DNA of 64,000 nt from DSSB01 sp046346845 (lineage in GTDB: Bacteria; UBA10199; DSSB01): the NCBI GenBank assembly GCA_046346845.1, contig JAXMHH010000001.1, forward strand, positions 62,001 to 126,000, in the 5' to 3' direction. Every line of letters begins with the position of its first letter. Within the stretch, counting starts at the first letter, position 1. Position numbers and translations under genes: made by a program. This document shows positions 18,565 to 32,070 of this stretch, piece by piece. Under the pieces are notes generated by a model. It searched no databases. It saw nothing but the letters and a program-made list of their open reading frames with translations, and was not told the DNA's origin.

Positions 18565-19584
18565 TCAATACCCATTGGCGAAATTCAGTTGCCTTTTTTG
18601 GCGCCGGGAGTCGGCGATCAGGCGTTCCGCGGCCAACAAGGCCAGGGCAATGCCCAAGGGCCAGTAATAACGGCTCTCCCAGACCTGTTTGCGCGCCGCC
18701 TTCAGCTCGCTGAGCTCCAGGGCGCCGCGGACCCCTTTGACGTAGAGCTGCTTCAAATCGGCGTCTCCGCTGACCGCCCTCACATAGGCCCCGCCCGTCT
18801 CGAGGGCCAGGTCTTTCAGGGCCTCCTCTTTCAATTGAGATACGACCATCTGGCCCTCGGAGTTTGTTTTAAATCCGCCGGAGCCCTCGGGGATGGGCGC
18901 CCCTTCGGGGGTGCCGAAGCCGAGGGTGAAGACCTTGATTTTCTTCTCTTTTAAGACATCGATCACCTTGTCGAGCTTCTCGCTGAAATCCTCCCCGTCG
19001 GAAAATACCATGATGGCCTTGGCCGAATCCTTGTCCGACATCGCCTTGATGGCCAGGGAGAGGGCCCCGGACAGGTCGGTCCCCTGCACCGGGATGGTGT
19101 TGGGGCTGAGCTCGTCGACGAAGAGCTCCAGGGTGCCGTAGTCGATGGTGAGCGGGGAAAGCAAAAAGCTGCGCCCGGCGAAGGCGATGAGGCCGACCCG
19201 GTCGCCCGCCAGGATGTCTAGCAAGTCTTTCAGCTTGCGCTTCATGCGCTCCAGGCGGGAGGGTTTGACGTCTTGGGCGAGCATGGAATTGCTGACGTCC
19301 AACACCAGCATGAGGTCCGCGCCCTTGATGGTGACCTCCTCTTCTTTGGTGCCCCACTGGGGTTCCATCAAAGCGAGGACGAGGAAGCCCAGCGCCAAGA
19401 CCTTGAGGGTATTTTTTACCAGGATCCGCCACGGGGAGCGATTGGGCATTAGCTTGGCGCGGAGTGGATGGTCGGCCAGGGCCTGCCAGGCCTTGCGGCG
19501 CCTGCGGCCTTGATAGAGGAAAAGGGCGAGGAGCAAGGGCACCAGGAAAAACAGGAAGACGGCGTCGGGGTGGTTGAAGCGCAT
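18565..19584 (-). CDS. batB: BatB-like von Willebrand factor A membrane protein
   Basis: The 339-residue product starts at ATG 19584 within a TGATG overlap with batA. Two amino-terminal membrane segments (around residues 7-25 and 55-75) precede a VWA domain with an intact metal-ion site: D-V-S-N-S-M near residue 92, the T of V-Q-G-T-D-L, and F-S-D-G-E-D. A last membrane segment (Y-Y-W-P-L-G-I-A-L-A-L-L) is near the C-terminus. BatB pairs with BatA at the inner membrane; the Bat system is linked to oxidative-stress tolerance, but its mechanism is not settled. Confidence 0.92.
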   Translation of the reverse strand: MRFNHPDAVFLFFLVPLLLALFLYQGRRRRKAWQALADHPLRAKLMPNRSPWRILVKNTLKVLALGFLVLALMEPQWGTKEEEVTIKGADLMLVLDVSNSMLAQDVKPSRLERMKRKLKDLLDILAGDRVGLIAFAGRSFLLSPLTIDYGTLELFVDELSPNTIPVQGTDLSGALSLAIKAMSDKDSAKAIMVFSDGEDFSEKLDKVIDVLKEKKIKVFTLGFGTPEGAPIPEGSGGFKTNSEGQMVVSQLKEEALKDLALETGGAYVRAVSGDADLKQLYVKGVRGALELSELKAARKQVWESRYYWPLGIALALLAAERLIADSRRQKRQLNFANGY

Positions 19585-20579
19585 CAGGCCAACCTCCGGA
19601 GCACGGTGGAACCCAGGAGGGCCTCGGCCATCAACAGTCCCAGGGCGGCGAGGCCGAAATACCCGTACCACTCCTCGTATCGTTCGTAGTGCTTGACCTT
19701 GGCCTTGGTCTTTTCGAGCTGGCCGATCTCTCGGTAAATCTCCTCGAGCTTTTTGGTGTCGGTGGCGAAGAAGTATTTTCCGCCGGTGGCGTCGGCGATC
19801 TTTTCGAGGGTCTCCTCGTCCATGTCCAGATCGACATAGATCAGCCGGGAGCCGAAGATGCCCGGTTGGGGAAAGGGCACCGGCCCCTTGGTCCCGATGC
19901 CGATCGTGTAAACCTTCACTCCGAAGGCCTTGGCGATCTCGGCCGCCTTGTCGGGAGAGACCGAGCCGGAATTGTTTCGCCCGTCGGTCAATAGGATCAC
20001 GACGCGGGATTTGCCGGGGAGGTCCTTCAGTCGCTTGACGGCCAAGGCCAGCCCGTCGCCGATCGCCGTGCCGTCGCCGGCGATTCCCACCTCCACATGG
20101 TCGAGCAACTGGGTCAGGACGTCATAATCGAGGGTGAGCGGGCATTGGGTGTAGGCTTCGTCCCCAAACACCACCATGCCCAGGCGGTCGCCCTTTTGTT
20201 GGCGGATGAACTCGGTGACGACCTTTTTGACGACGGTGAGTCGGTTGACGGCCTCGCCGTCGAGCTTGAAGTCCATCGCCGCCATGCTGCCCGAGGCGTC
20301 GATGGCCAGCATGATGTCGATGCCCTCGCTGGTCACCTCGGTCTCGGCGCGCCCGCGCTGCGGACGGGCCAGGCCGATGATCAGGAGCGCCAGGGACAAG
20401 TAAAGGAGCCAGGGATTGAGGCGCATCCACCACCCGTCGCCCTTGCGGAACAGCCCCGGCAAATGGGAGGTCAGCGGAAAGCGCAGAAACAGCCGTCCGC
20501 GCCGCAGCCGCTCCAGCATCAGGAGCCCGAGCGGCACGATCAACCCCAGCAAGACCCAAGGATAGAGGAAGCGAAACAT
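19584..20579 (-). CDS. batA: BatA-like von Willebrand factor A membrane protein
   Basis: The product (331 aa) has the same layout as BatB: two N-terminal membrane segments (F-L-Y-P-W-V-L-L-G-L-I at 4-20 and L-L-Y-L-S-L-A-L-L-I-I-G at 57-70), a VWA domain with D-A-S-G-S-M, T of G-D-G-T-A-I-G, and T-D-G-R-N-N, and a C-terminal membrane segment. The full metal-ion-dependent adhesion site is kept. The start follows the DUF4381 gene by one base. It is the first of two paralogous VWA genes, as in other Bat loci. Confidence 0.93.
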   Translation of the reverse strand: MFRFLYPWVLLGLIVPLGLLMLERLRRGRLFLRFPLTSHLPGLFRKGDGWWMRLNPWLLYLSLALLIIGLARPQRGRAETEVTSEGIDIMLAIDASGSMAAMDFKLDGEAVNRLTVVKKVVTEFIRQQKGDRLGMVVFGDEAYTQCPLTLDYDVLTQLLDHVEVGIAGDGTAIGDGLALAVKRLKDLPGKSRVVILLTDGRNNSGSVSPDKAAEIAKAFGVKVYTIGIGTKGPVPFPQPGIFGSRLIYVDLDMDEETLEKIADATGGKYFFATDTKKLEEIYREIGQLEKTKAKVKHYERYEEWYGYFGLAALGLLMAEALLGSTVLRRLA

Positions 20580-20580
20580 G

Positions 20581-21153
20581 CTAGGCCGCCCCCTCCTTTG
20601 CCGCCTGGCTCTGGGCCGCAGCGAGCTGGTGGCGCTCGGCGGTTTGCGTCACCCAGGCGCGGCAGCGCTTCACGCTGTTGACGATCTCTTCCCGGGGCGG
20701 GACGAATTGCGCGAATTTGGCCATGTCGGCCAGCTCGAGCAGCCCGATGGCCTCGCGGCTTTGCTCCGAGTCCAGCCAGGGGGAAGCGCGCAGCTTGGGC
20801 CGCAGCTCTTCCAGGGTGGCCTCGCAGGCCGGGATCTCCAGCTCCCGCTCGATGAATTCGCGGAACAGGTCGGAGAGGCCGAAATAGAAGCGGCGCACCT
20901 GGCCCGATTCGACCAAGCGGCTTTGGACCAGTTCGTCGAGCTTCTTGAGGGCCGCCTCCAGGGGCGTCAAGGGAGGGGCCGGCGCGGCCTTGGCCTTCCG
21001 GGGCCGCTTCCACAGGGAGCGGAGCAGCAAAAATACCACGATCAGGACGAAGGAGGCGGCGAGCGCCCATAGCCAGCGCAGATCCCAGGGGTGGATGTCC
21101 TTGAGGTCCAGGATATCCGTCATCTGCTCGAGTTGGGGCAACGGCGTGGGCAT
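20581..21153 (-). CDS. DUF4381-like single-pass membrane protein
   Basis: The 190-residue product has one transmembrane segment at about residues 27-46 (L-W-A-L-A-A-S-F-V-L-I-V-V-F), preceded by D-I-H-P-W, then a cytoplasmic helical domain with A-L-K-K-L-D-E-L, F-Y-F-G-L-S-D-L-F-R-E-F-I-E-R and F-A-Q-F-V-P-P. This matches DUF4381-type proteins found between MoxR/DUF58 and the VWA genes in such operons. No enzymatic motif is seen. It is likely an assembly partner of the BatA/B complex. Confidence 0.83.
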   Translation of the reverse strand: MPTPLPQLEQMTDILDLKDIHPWDLRWLWALAASFVLIVVFLLLRSLWKRPRKAKAAPAPPLTPLEAALKKLDELVQSRLVESGQVRRFYFGLSDLFREFIERELEIPACEATLEELRPKLRASPWLDSEQSREAIGLLELADMAKFAQFVPPREEIVNSVKRCRAWVTQTAERHQLAAAQSQAAKEGAA

Positions 21154-21156
21154 GGT

Positions 21157-22032
<876 letters not shown>

Positions 22033-22038
22033 ATTTTT

Positions 22039-23025
22039 CTATGGCACTTCCAACTGATCCAAAATCTTCCGCAACACCTCGTCGCTGGAGAGGCCTTCGG
22101 CCTCGGCCATATACGTGAGCAAGACCCGGTGCCGCAAGACGTCCGGCGCCATCGTCTTCACGTCCTGCGGCGTGACGAAGGCCCGCCCCTGGAGGAAGGC
22201 GTAACAACGCGCCACCTCGGCCAAGTAGATGCTGGCGCGCGGCGAGGCCCCGAACTGGATATAGGTCTCGAGGCCCAGCTTCAGGTCGGCCGGTTGCCGC
22301 GTTGCCATCACGATGCGGACGATATAATCCTTGATTTTGGGGTCGAGGTAGATGTTGCCGATCAGCTGCCGCATCTCCAAAAGCTGTTGGGGACGCAGCA
22401 TCGACTGGATGTCTTCCCACTGCCCGGCGCGGGCGCGGTCCATGATGCTGATCTCCTCTTCCTTGCTGGGATAGGAGACGTTGAGCTTGAGCATGAAGCG
22501 GTCGACCTGGGCCTCGGGCAAGGGATAGGTGCCTTCCTGCTCGATGGGATTTTGGGTGGCCAGCACGACGAAGGGCGGCTCCAGGGAGAAGGTGCTGTTG
22601 CCGATGGTCACCTGTTTTTCCTGCATGGCTTCGAGCAAAGCGCTCTGCACCTTCGCCGGGGCGCGGTTGATCTCGTCGGCCAGAATGACGTTGGCGAAGA
22701 TCGGGCCCTGCTTGACGGTGAATTCCTGGGTCTTGGGATTGAAGATCTGGGTGCCGATTAGGTCGGCGGGCAAGAGGTCGGGGGTAAATTGGATGCGCTG
22801 GAACTTGACGTCGAGCACCCGGGCCAGGGCGCGGACCGTGGTGGTCTTGGCGAGTCCGGGCACGCCCTCGACCAGGATGTGCCCCTCGAGGAGGATGCCC
22901 ATCAACAGTCTTTCGACCATGTATTTTTGCCCGACGACGACTTTGGAGATTTCCTCGAGCAAGTTGCTGAGCAAGGGTTGGTAGGCCTTCACCCGCTCGA
23001 GATTCTGCTGTATTTCGCTGTTCAT
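22039..23025 (-). CDS. moxR: MoxR-family AAA+ ATPase
   Basis: The 328-residue AAA+ protein has Walker A as G-V-P-G-L-A-K-T-T (the usual MoxR G-x-P-G-x-x-K-T), Walker B as V-I-L-A-D-E-I-N-R-A, sensor 1 A-T-Q-N-P-I-E-Q-E-G-T-Y, the arginine finger region Q-V-D-R-F, and sensor 2 G-A-S-P-R-A-S. MoxR ATPases are thought to act as chaperones that insert metals or activate VWA partners. It is the first gene of the operon; AGGAG lies eight bases before the ATG. The promoter must lie in the 104-base gap before dnaJ's end. Confidence 0.95.
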   Translation of the reverse strand: MNSEIQQNLERVKAYQPLLSNLLEEISKVVVGQKYMVERLLMGILLEGHILVEGVPGLAKTTTVRALARVLDVKFQRIQFTPDLLPADLIGTQIFNPKTQEFTVKQGPIFANVILADEINRAPAKVQSALLEAMQEKQVTIGNSTFSLEPPFVVLATQNPIEQEGTYPLPEAQVDRFMLKLNVSYPSKEEEISIMDRARAGQWEDIQSMLRPQQLLEMRQLIGNIYLDPKIKDYIVRIVMATRQPADLKLGLETYIQFGASPRASIYLAEVARCYAFLQGRAFVTPQDVKTMAPDVLRHRVLLTYMAEAEGLSSDEVLRKILDQLEVP

Positions 23026-23129
23026 AGCGGCGGCTCCTGAATAAGAGGCTGTGGCACATCCCCCTCACCGGCAGATTTTCAACAGCCTGCTAAATAACGG
23101 GTCGTCCGATGAAAGGGATTTGCGGTATT

Positions 23130-24245
23130 TTATTTAAACCAGCGCTTGGACTTCTTAGATTTTTTTGGGGATTTGGTAAAGGAACTTTCGCCGGGCTGCT
23201 CCCCTCCCTCCGCCAGGAAGGCGCGCAGCAGCTCCTCTTGCTTGGGGCTGAGCTTGCGGGGGGTCTCGACGAAGAGATGGACGTGGAGGTCCCCCCTCCC
23301 CTTGTCGCGGAGCTGCGGCAGTCCCTTGCCGGAGAGCTTGAGGATGTCTCCGGTTTGCGCGCCGGGCGGGATGCGAAGCTGTTCCGGGCCCTCGGGACCG
23401 GGGACTTCGATCTCGAGGCCCAGGGCGGCGGCGGCCATGGAGACCTTGCGCTCGAGGTGCAGGTCGGCCCCATGGCGCTGGAAGCGGGTGTCTTCCGCCA
23501 CGTGCAAGACCACATAGAGGTCTCCGGGCGGGCCCCCGCGCTTGCCGGCCTCGCCCTCCCCGCGCAGGCAAAGCTGCGTCCCGTTGTCGACGCCCGGTGG
23601 AACTTTGACGCTCATCTTCTTGCTGCGGGCGACGCTGCCGTGTCCCCGACACTCGGGGCAGTGCTCTTTGACCACCCGGCCCTGTCCCTGACAGGCCCCG
23701 CAGGTGCTGGAAATGGTGAAGAAACCCTGGGAGTGGTAAAGCTGCCCCTTGCCGCCGCAGTGGCGGCAGACGATGGGTTCCTGGCCCTTCGGGTAGCCCT
23801 GCCCGCCGCAAGCCGGACACTCTTCCCGGCGTTCCACCTCGATCTTCTTTTCGACCCCCTGGAAGGCCTCGTCAAAGCTGACCTCCAAGTCGTAGCGCAG
23901 GTCGTGCCCGGGCGCGGGCCCGGTGCGGTGGCGGGAGCGCCGGGTTCCGAGCCCGAAGAAATCCTCGAAGACGTCCGAAAAATGACTGAAGATGTCGCCG
24001 ACGTCGCTGAAGCCGTGGAAGCCTTGGCCCTGCAGGCCGGCGTGGCCATATTGATCGTAGAGGCTCCGTTTTTGGGAATCGCTCAGGACCTCATAGGCCT
24101 CCGAGGCCTCTTTGAAGCGGTCTTCCGCTTCGTGTCCGGGATTGCGATCGGGGTGGAACTCCAGGGCCTTTTTGCGATAGGCGCTCTTGATCTCGGCGGC
24201 GGAGGCCTCCCGCGTCACGCCTAAAATTTCATAGTAATCCCGCAT
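23130..24245 (-). CDS. dnaJ: DnaJ (Hsp40) co-chaperone
   Basis: The 371-residue protein has all DnaJ parts: a J domain with H-P-D at residues 31-33, a short Gly/Phe-rich linker with D-V-F-E-D-F-F-G, four C-x2-C-x-G-x-G zinc repeats (C-P-A-C-G-G, C-R-H-C-G-G, C-G-A-C-Q-G, C-P-E-C-R-G), and the C-terminal substrate domains with L-C-L-R-G-E-G. The tail ends in a Lys-rich S-K-K-S-K-R-W-F-K. It stimulates DnaK ATP hydrolysis. In this window it is not in an operon with dnaK but faces away from it, with an unrecognised gene between them. Confidence 0.97.
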   Translation of the reverse strand: MRDYYEILGVTREASAAEIKSAYRKKALEFHPDRNPGHEAEDRFKEASEAYEVLSDSQKRSLYDQYGHAGLQGQGFHGFSDVGDIFSHFSDVFEDFFGLGTRRSRHRTGPAPGHDLRYDLEVSFDEAFQGVEKKIEVERREECPACGGQGYPKGQEPIVCRHCGGKGQLYHSQGFFTISSTCGACQGQGRVVKEHCPECRGHGSVARSKKMSVKVPPGVDNGTQLCLRGEGEAGKRGGPPGDLYVVLHVAEDTRFQRHGADLHLERKVSMAAAALGLEIEVPGPEGPEQLRIPPGAQTGDILKLSGKGLPQLRDKGRGDLHVHLFVETPRKLSPKQEELLRAFLAEGGEQPGESSFTKSPKKSKKSKRWFK

Positions 24246-24384
24246 CGTCCCTTGCCCTTTTGTGGATGAAGAATCCAGACAGTCCTCTCGCCGGCCGGGC
24301 GACGGTTCCCGGAGCCGGCGGGGGATCAGATAATCATTATTTTGTTATTGTCAACTTCGCTGCGGGGCCTATTAATAAAGAAAT

Positions 24385-25131
24385 ATGGAGTTGGTCGATT
24401 ACGTCTGGAACAAATTGGAGCCGACGGAGGAGGCGGGGGTGCGCAAGGCGACCGCTGCCGGCCTGGAGGAGCTTTACCAAAAAGGCTTCGTGGACGCCCG
24501 CCGCTTTTCCCTCCCGCAGTGGAAAAACGGCTGCCAGAAGTTTTCCAAGTCTAAGGGGATCTTTCTCTTCAAGCGCAGCGACCTCGATTCCCTGAAAAAC
24601 TACCTCTTCCAGGCCCAGATCAAGCGCCCCTTCGAGCCCCATCGCCTCAAGGACGGGCTTAGGCCCCTAGAATGGACCGGCGAGCTCTATCAAAAGGTCC
24701 TGCGCTTCGAGACGACCCTTACCTTGGACGCCTGGAAAGACCTGGTCAAGACGCAGCTCCTCCCCAAATTTCAAAAAGGAAAAAACATAATATATAATCA
24801 ACAGTTAAAGTCCTATTTGGAGGCTTTGCTTAAGCAGCACGCCTCGCCCCTGCGCCGCTTGGAGCTTTGGTATCATTTCGAGCGCGAGGCGGAGGCGCCG
24901 CCCCCCAGCGAGGGCGAGGCAGCTCAGACCCCCGTCCCCAAGCCGGCCGCGCCGGCCCCGATCAAGGACGCCTTTGTGGCCAAGCCGGACGAGAGCCTCA
25001 AGCGCAGCGCCATCGACCGGCTTTACTTCCATCACGGCGAGACCCCCCCGACCAGCGACCAGGAAAATCTCGATTTCTTGGATGAATTGGCCCATTTGGA
25101 GGATTCGGAAGGCGAAGACGAGGGCCCTTGA
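24385..25131 (+). CDS. unrecognised protein between dnaJ and dnaK
   Basis: The 248-residue product starts M-E-L-V-D-Y-V-W-N-K-L-E-P-T and has no signal peptide. Residues 1-150 look like a mixed helical domain with two related segments (the first has F-S-L-P-Q-W-K-N-G-C-Q-K-F, the second L-K-S-Y-L-E-A-L-L-K). Residues 165-200 are a Pro/Ala/Glu-rich linker, and the end is strongly acidic (L-D-E-L-A-H-L-E-D-S-E-G-E-D-E-G-P). I do not recognise a family. Base composition drops to 5 G/C in 30 at 24781-24810. The Shine-Dalgarno is weak. Its stop overlaps the -35 of the dnaK promoter. Confidence 0.65.
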   Translation: MELVDYVWNKLEPTEEAGVRKATAAGLEELYQKGFVDARRFSLPQWKNGCQKFSKSKGIFLFKRSDLDSLKNYLFQAQIKRPFEPHRLKDGLRPLEWTGELYQKVLRFETTLTLDAWKDLVKTQLLPKFQKGKNIIYNQQLKSYLEALLKQHASPLRRLELWYHFEREAEAPPPSEGEAAQTPVPKPAAPAPIKDAFVAKPDESLKRSAIDRLYFHHGETPPTSDQENLDFLDELAHLEDSEGEDEGP

Positions 25132-25155
25132 CAAGGCGCAAACCTGACTTATATC
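25128..25155 (+). promoter_or_regulatory. sigma-70-type promoter of dnaK
   Basis: A perfect TTGACA (25128-25133) is followed after 16 bases by TATATC (25150-25155), close to the vegetative consensus. It overlaps the stop codon of the preceding gene and lies about 70 bases before the dnaK start. No CIRCE operator or sigma-32-type pair is visible near it. The expected transcript starts near 25162. Confidence 0.65.
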
Positions 25156-25224
25156 TCCCTCTGGAATTATTCGGGACCTTCCCGAAGGGTTTGTTTATAC
25201 TCATCAAAAAGGAAACCCCTGATT

Positions 25225-27159
<1,935 letters not shown>

Positions 27160-27182
27160 GCCTCTCTCTCCTAAAATTGATC

Positions 27183-27213
27183 CCCCGCCGGTTTCGCCGG
27201 CGGGGTTTTTTTT
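27183..27213 (+). terminator. intrinsic terminator of dnaK
   Basis: A perfect nine-pair stem (CCCCGCCGG, loop TTTCG, CCGGCGGGG) at 27183-27205 is followed by eight T residues. It lies 24 bases after the dnaK stop. The stretch from here to the sdhC start (about 190 bases) shows no gene and no convincing promoter. Confidence 0.92.
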
Positions 27214-27399
27214 GAATCTGCCGACACCGGTCCTAGCGGTTTGCTCCGCCTTGTGAAGCCACCTTCCCAAGCGCTAATTATTCCTCGAATCGGAATGTCC
27301 GGTTTCGGCGGTCCCCTGCCTTTTGCAAAAATGATTTGTTTTTTCCGAAGTTCCTGACTATGGCCGGGGCAGCGTTTTTATTCGGAAAAGGAGAGAAAC

Positions 27400-28070
27400 T
27401 TGAACTGGCTTAGCAGGGGCCTCGCCTCTTCGATCGGCCGAAAATTCGTGATGGGCCTCACCGGCTTGCTCTTGATCGGCTTCGTCTTCACCCACCTGGG
27501 CGGAAACCTCTTAATGTACGCCGGGGTTGGAACCTACAACGGCTACGCCCATACCCTGCACTCTTATCCGAATTTCATCATCGCAGCTGAAACCGGCCTC
27601 TTGCTCCTGTTCCTCGCCCATATCTTGATCGCCATCAACATTACCCGAGAAAACCGCGCAGCCCGCCAGCAGGGTTATGCCCTGAAGCGCAGCAAGCAGG
27701 GCCGCAGCTCTGCCACCCCTTCCGCCCTCATGTTTATCTCGGGGGCCCTCGTCCTGGGCTTCATCCTCCTGCACCTTTCCGAGTTTCGCTTCGAGATCCG
27801 GCACCCGGGGCCGGAAGGCGAGGAGCCCTTCACCAAGGCGCTTCGGCTCCTGCAAGACCCCGTGACGGCCTCGGTCTACTTCGTCGGTAGCCTCTTCCTC
27901 GGCTGGCACTTGGTGCACGGCTTTCAAAGCGCCTTCCAAACCTTTGGTTGGAACCATCCCAAGTACACGCCGCTGATCAAGAAACTAAGCGTGCTCATCG
28001 CGGTGGTCGTGGGGCTCGGTTTCGCCAGCTTCCCGGTTTGGGCATTTCTCAAGAAATACGGAGTGCTGCC

Positions 28071-28074
<4 letters not shown>
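27400..28074 (+). CDS. sdhC: succinate dehydrogenase cytochrome b558 subunit
   Basis: The 224-residue membrane protein starts at TTG 27400, seven bases after AGGAG. It has five hydrophobic segments with conserved His residues: F-T-H-L-G-G-N near residue 31, L-H-S-Y-P, A-H-I-L-I-A-I, L-L-H-L-S-E-F and W-H-L-V-H-G-F. This is the single-subunit, two-haem b558 type that anchors SdhAB in Bacteroidetes, epsilon- and deltaproteobacteria and others, and uses menaquinone in many of them. The ATGA at its end overlaps sdhA. Confidence 0.93.
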
Positions 28075-29980
<1,906 letters not shown>

Positions 29981-29984
<4 letters not shown>

Positions 29985-30775
29985 GCAGCGCCAAGAATCT
30001 CAACCTCACGCTCAAGGTTTGGCGGCAAAAAAACCACGAAACGCCCGGAAAATTGGTCAGCTACTCGGTCCGGGGAATCTCCACCGACGCCTCCTTCCTG
30101 GAGATGCTCGACGTCCTCAACGAAGAGCTTACCCAAAAGGGCGAGGAACCCATCGCCTTCGACCACGACTGCCGGGAAGGGATCTGCGGGATGTGCAGCC
30201 TGATGATCAACGGCCAGGCCCACGGCCCCGACCGGGAGACGACCACCTGCCAGCTGCATATGCGCCGTTTCAAAGACGGCGACACCATCGTCATCGAGCC
30301 CTGGCGCGCCAAGGCCTTTCCGGTGGTGAAAGACCTGGTGGTGGACCGCTCGGCCTTCGACCGCGTCATCTCCGCCGGGGGCTATGCCTCCGTCAATGTC
30401 GGCAACGCCCAGGACGCCAACTGCATCCTGGTCGGAAAGGAAAGCGCCGACCGGGCGATGGACGCCGCCGCCTGCATCGGATGCGGGGCCTGCGTGGCCT
30501 CCTGCAAGAACGCCTCGGCCATGCTGTTCGTCGCCGCCAAGGTGAGCCACTTCGCCGAGCTGCCGCAAGGCCAGCCCGAACGGCAACGCCGCGCCCAGCG
30601 GATGGTCGCGCAGATGGACGCCGAGGGATTCGGCGGCTGCACCAATACCTACGAGTGCGAGGCGGCCTGCCCCGCCGGCATCAAGATCACCACCATCGCC
30701 ACCCTCAATCGGGAATTCCTCAAGTCGACCTTCTGCCACCAAGAAGAGGATCAGCGCCAAGAAGGCAACGGCTGA
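29981..30775 (+). CDS. sdhB: succinate dehydrogenase iron-sulfur subunit
   Basis: The 264-residue protein has the ferredoxin-type [2Fe-2S] cysteines C-R-E-G-I-C-G-M-C with a later T-T-C-Q-L, and the two C-terminal clusters C-I-G-C-G-A-C-V-A-S-C and G-G-C-T-N ... C-E-A-A-C-P-A-G-I. All cluster ligands are present. It passes electrons from SdhA to the b558 anchor. The order C-A-B matches this Sdh class. No start codon problem exists; the ATG overlaps the sdhA stop. Confidence 0.96.
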
Positions 30776-30813
30776 GCCCCCTCCCCCTTCCTCCAATTTC
30801 CAATTTCGCCTGC

Positions 30814-30860
30814 GAATTTCGAGGCCGCGGACCGCATGCGAAGTCGGGAATTCGAAATTC
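30814..30860. repeat. inverted repeat after sdhB
   Basis: An eight-base perfect inverted repeat, GAATTTCG (30814-30821) and CGAAATTC (30853-30860), encloses 31 bases that include CCGCGG and GCATGC palindromes. It lies between the convergent sdhB and SCP2-like genes, next to the terminator on the SCP2 side. It could stabilise the sdh mRNA end; no T tract follows it. Confidence 0.45.
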
Positions 30861-30865
30861 GAGGT

Positions 30866-30891
30866 AAAAAAAAGGGAACCCGAAGGTTCCC
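30866..30891 (-). terminator. UUCG-capped terminator of the SCP2-like operon
   Basis: Read on the minus strand, a seven-pair stem GGGAACC, loop TTCG, GGTTCCC is followed by eight T residues. It sits 25 bases after the stop of the SCP2-like gene and ends its transcript. Confidence 0.9.
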
Positions 30892-30915
30892 TGGGAATTC
30901 CGCAAAATTTGCGAT

Positions 30916-31242
30916 CTAGCCGAGGATGCTGCCCAACTTGAGGGCGAGCCCCATGTCGCCGGCGACCTTCAGCTTTCCGGTCATGAAGGCCATCTGGGCG
31001 TTGAGCTTGCCGTCGATGATGTCGGAGAAGTCCGAGGCACCCACCGTCACCGTGCATTTCGCGTTGCCCGTGGAGCCGGAAACGACCTTCTTGTCGTCAC
31101 CCGAGAGGTCGATGGACCAGATGCCTCCGCCGTCCCCCGTGATGTTGAACTCGTAGACCGCAGTGTTGCCGGCGATCTTGGCGGCGTTCTGCTTGAGCTT
31201 TTCCGGGATTTTTTGTTCGAAGATTTCCTTGGGGGTTGCCAT
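30916..31242 (-). CDS. SCP2 sterol-binding-domain protein
   Basis: This 108-residue protein is a stand-alone SCP2 domain: an N-terminal helix (P-K-E-I-F-E-Q-K-I-P-E-K), then strands with V-Y-E-F-N-I-T-G, G-G-I-W-S-I-D-L, C-T-V-T-V-G-A-S-D-F, and a C-terminal helix with G-K-L-K-V-A-G-D-M-G-L-A-L-K-L. The G-K-L-x-x-x-G-D motif is diagnostic. SCP2 domains carry fatty acyl chains or sterols. The acyl-CoA ligase four genes upstream on the same strand may supply a functional link in lipid handling. GGAG precedes the ATG. Confidence 0.9.
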   Translation of the reverse strand: MATPKEIFEQKIPEKLKQNAAKIAGNTAVYEFNITGDGGGIWSIDLSGDDKKVVSGSTGNAKCTVTVGASDFSDIIDGKLNAQMAFMTGKLKVAGDMGLALKLGSILG

Positions 31243-31251
31243 GCTTACTCC

Positions 31252-31641
31252 TTAATTGAGGTAGATTTTATAAAAATGGAGTCCGGATTTATAGAGCCAT
31301 TGTCCGAAAGTCAGGACTCCGAATAATGCGACGATCCATTGCCTGCCGCCGGGGCTATACCAAGGCGGCCGTTGGCCCTTCCACTGCGTATAGAGGCCGT
31401 CGGCGGCGTAAACCATCAAAAAAACGGCGACCGCCGGGGCCAGGGCATTGAGGGTGAAGACCTCGCGCCAGCGTCCATGCACCATGGCCAAAAAGGCACG
31501 GGTCAAACCGCAACCCGGACATTCCCAACCGGTGGTCCAGCGGATGAGGCACAAGGGCAGTCTTTCGACCCACGCGCGCGGCGCCACGACCGCGGTTGCA
31601 AAGACCACGGTTACCATGCCCAGGGCGCGGAGCCGAGCCAC
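31252..31641 (-). CDS. DUF2752 membrane protein
   Basis: The 129-residue product has the DUF2752 signature C-L-I-R-W-T-T-G-W-E-C-P-G-C-G-L-T-R-A near residue 30 and about three membrane segments. The family of small membrane proteins is widespread, with no known function. It ends nine bases before the SCP2 gene and is ten bases after the DUF4870-like gene, so these three are likely cotranscribed. Confidence 0.87.
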   Translation of the reverse strand: MARLRALGMVTVVFATAVVAPRAWVERLPLCLIRWTTGWECPGCGLTRAFLAMVHGRWREVFTLNALAPAVAVFLMVYAADGLYTQWKGQRPPWYSPGGRQWIVALFGVLTFGQWLYKSGLHFYKIYLN

Positions 31642-31651
31642 CCTTTCAACC

Positions 31652-32035
31652 CTACTTATTGGCCTGCTGTTCGGCCATCGGTCCGATGACCGGGATGATC
31701 CAGCGCTGCCCTTGGTAGGCCTTGATCATCGAGATCAGCCACACCACGAAGAGGCCGATATACACCACGATGCTGAGGATGCCGCTGATAATGCCGACAT
31801 AGGGGATGAAGGCCAGAACCATGAAGATGATCCAGGAGGCCACATAGGCGCCGCCCAGGAAGATGGCCTGCCAGGCGTGGAACTTCACATCTTTGTTGTC
31901 CTTCTCGATGATCAGGAAGATGATCCCGGTCACGAAGGTGCACAAATAGCAGAGCATCGAGGCGATATTGGGGGCCAATCCGCTCCCGCCGCTAGGGCTT
32001 CCGCCGGTGTTTTGAGGTTGGGCTTGTTGTTCCAC
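31652..32035 (-). CDS. DUF4870/Tic20-like small membrane protein
   Basis: The 127-residue protein has a Gln/Gly/Ser-rich start, then three hydrophobic segments: N-I-A-S-M-L-C-Y-L-C-T-F-V-T-G-I-I-F, A-W-Q-A-I-F-L-G-G and a long C-terminal one. K-D-V-K-F-H-A-W-Q is the conserved cytoplasmic loop of the DUF4870/Tic20-like family. No activity is known. A TTTCCTCC complement (GGAGGAAA) precedes the ATG on the minus strand. Confidence 0.85.
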   Translation of the reverse strand: MEQQAQPQNTGGSPSGGSGLAPNIASMLCYLCTFVTGIIFLIIEKDNKDVKFHAWQAIFLGGAYVASWIIFMVLAFIPYVGIISGILSIVVYIGLFVVWLISMIKAYQGQRWIIPVIGPMAEQQANK

Positions 32036-32070
32036 GGTTTCCTCCTATGGGTTTGAGTACAATCCACCTA

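Noticed and set aside
24246..24384. CIRCE or heat-shock operator near dnaJ or dnaK
   Set aside because: No TTAGCACTC/GAGTGCTAA dyad or sigma-32-type pair is visible; only a vegetative-type promoter is seen before dnaK.
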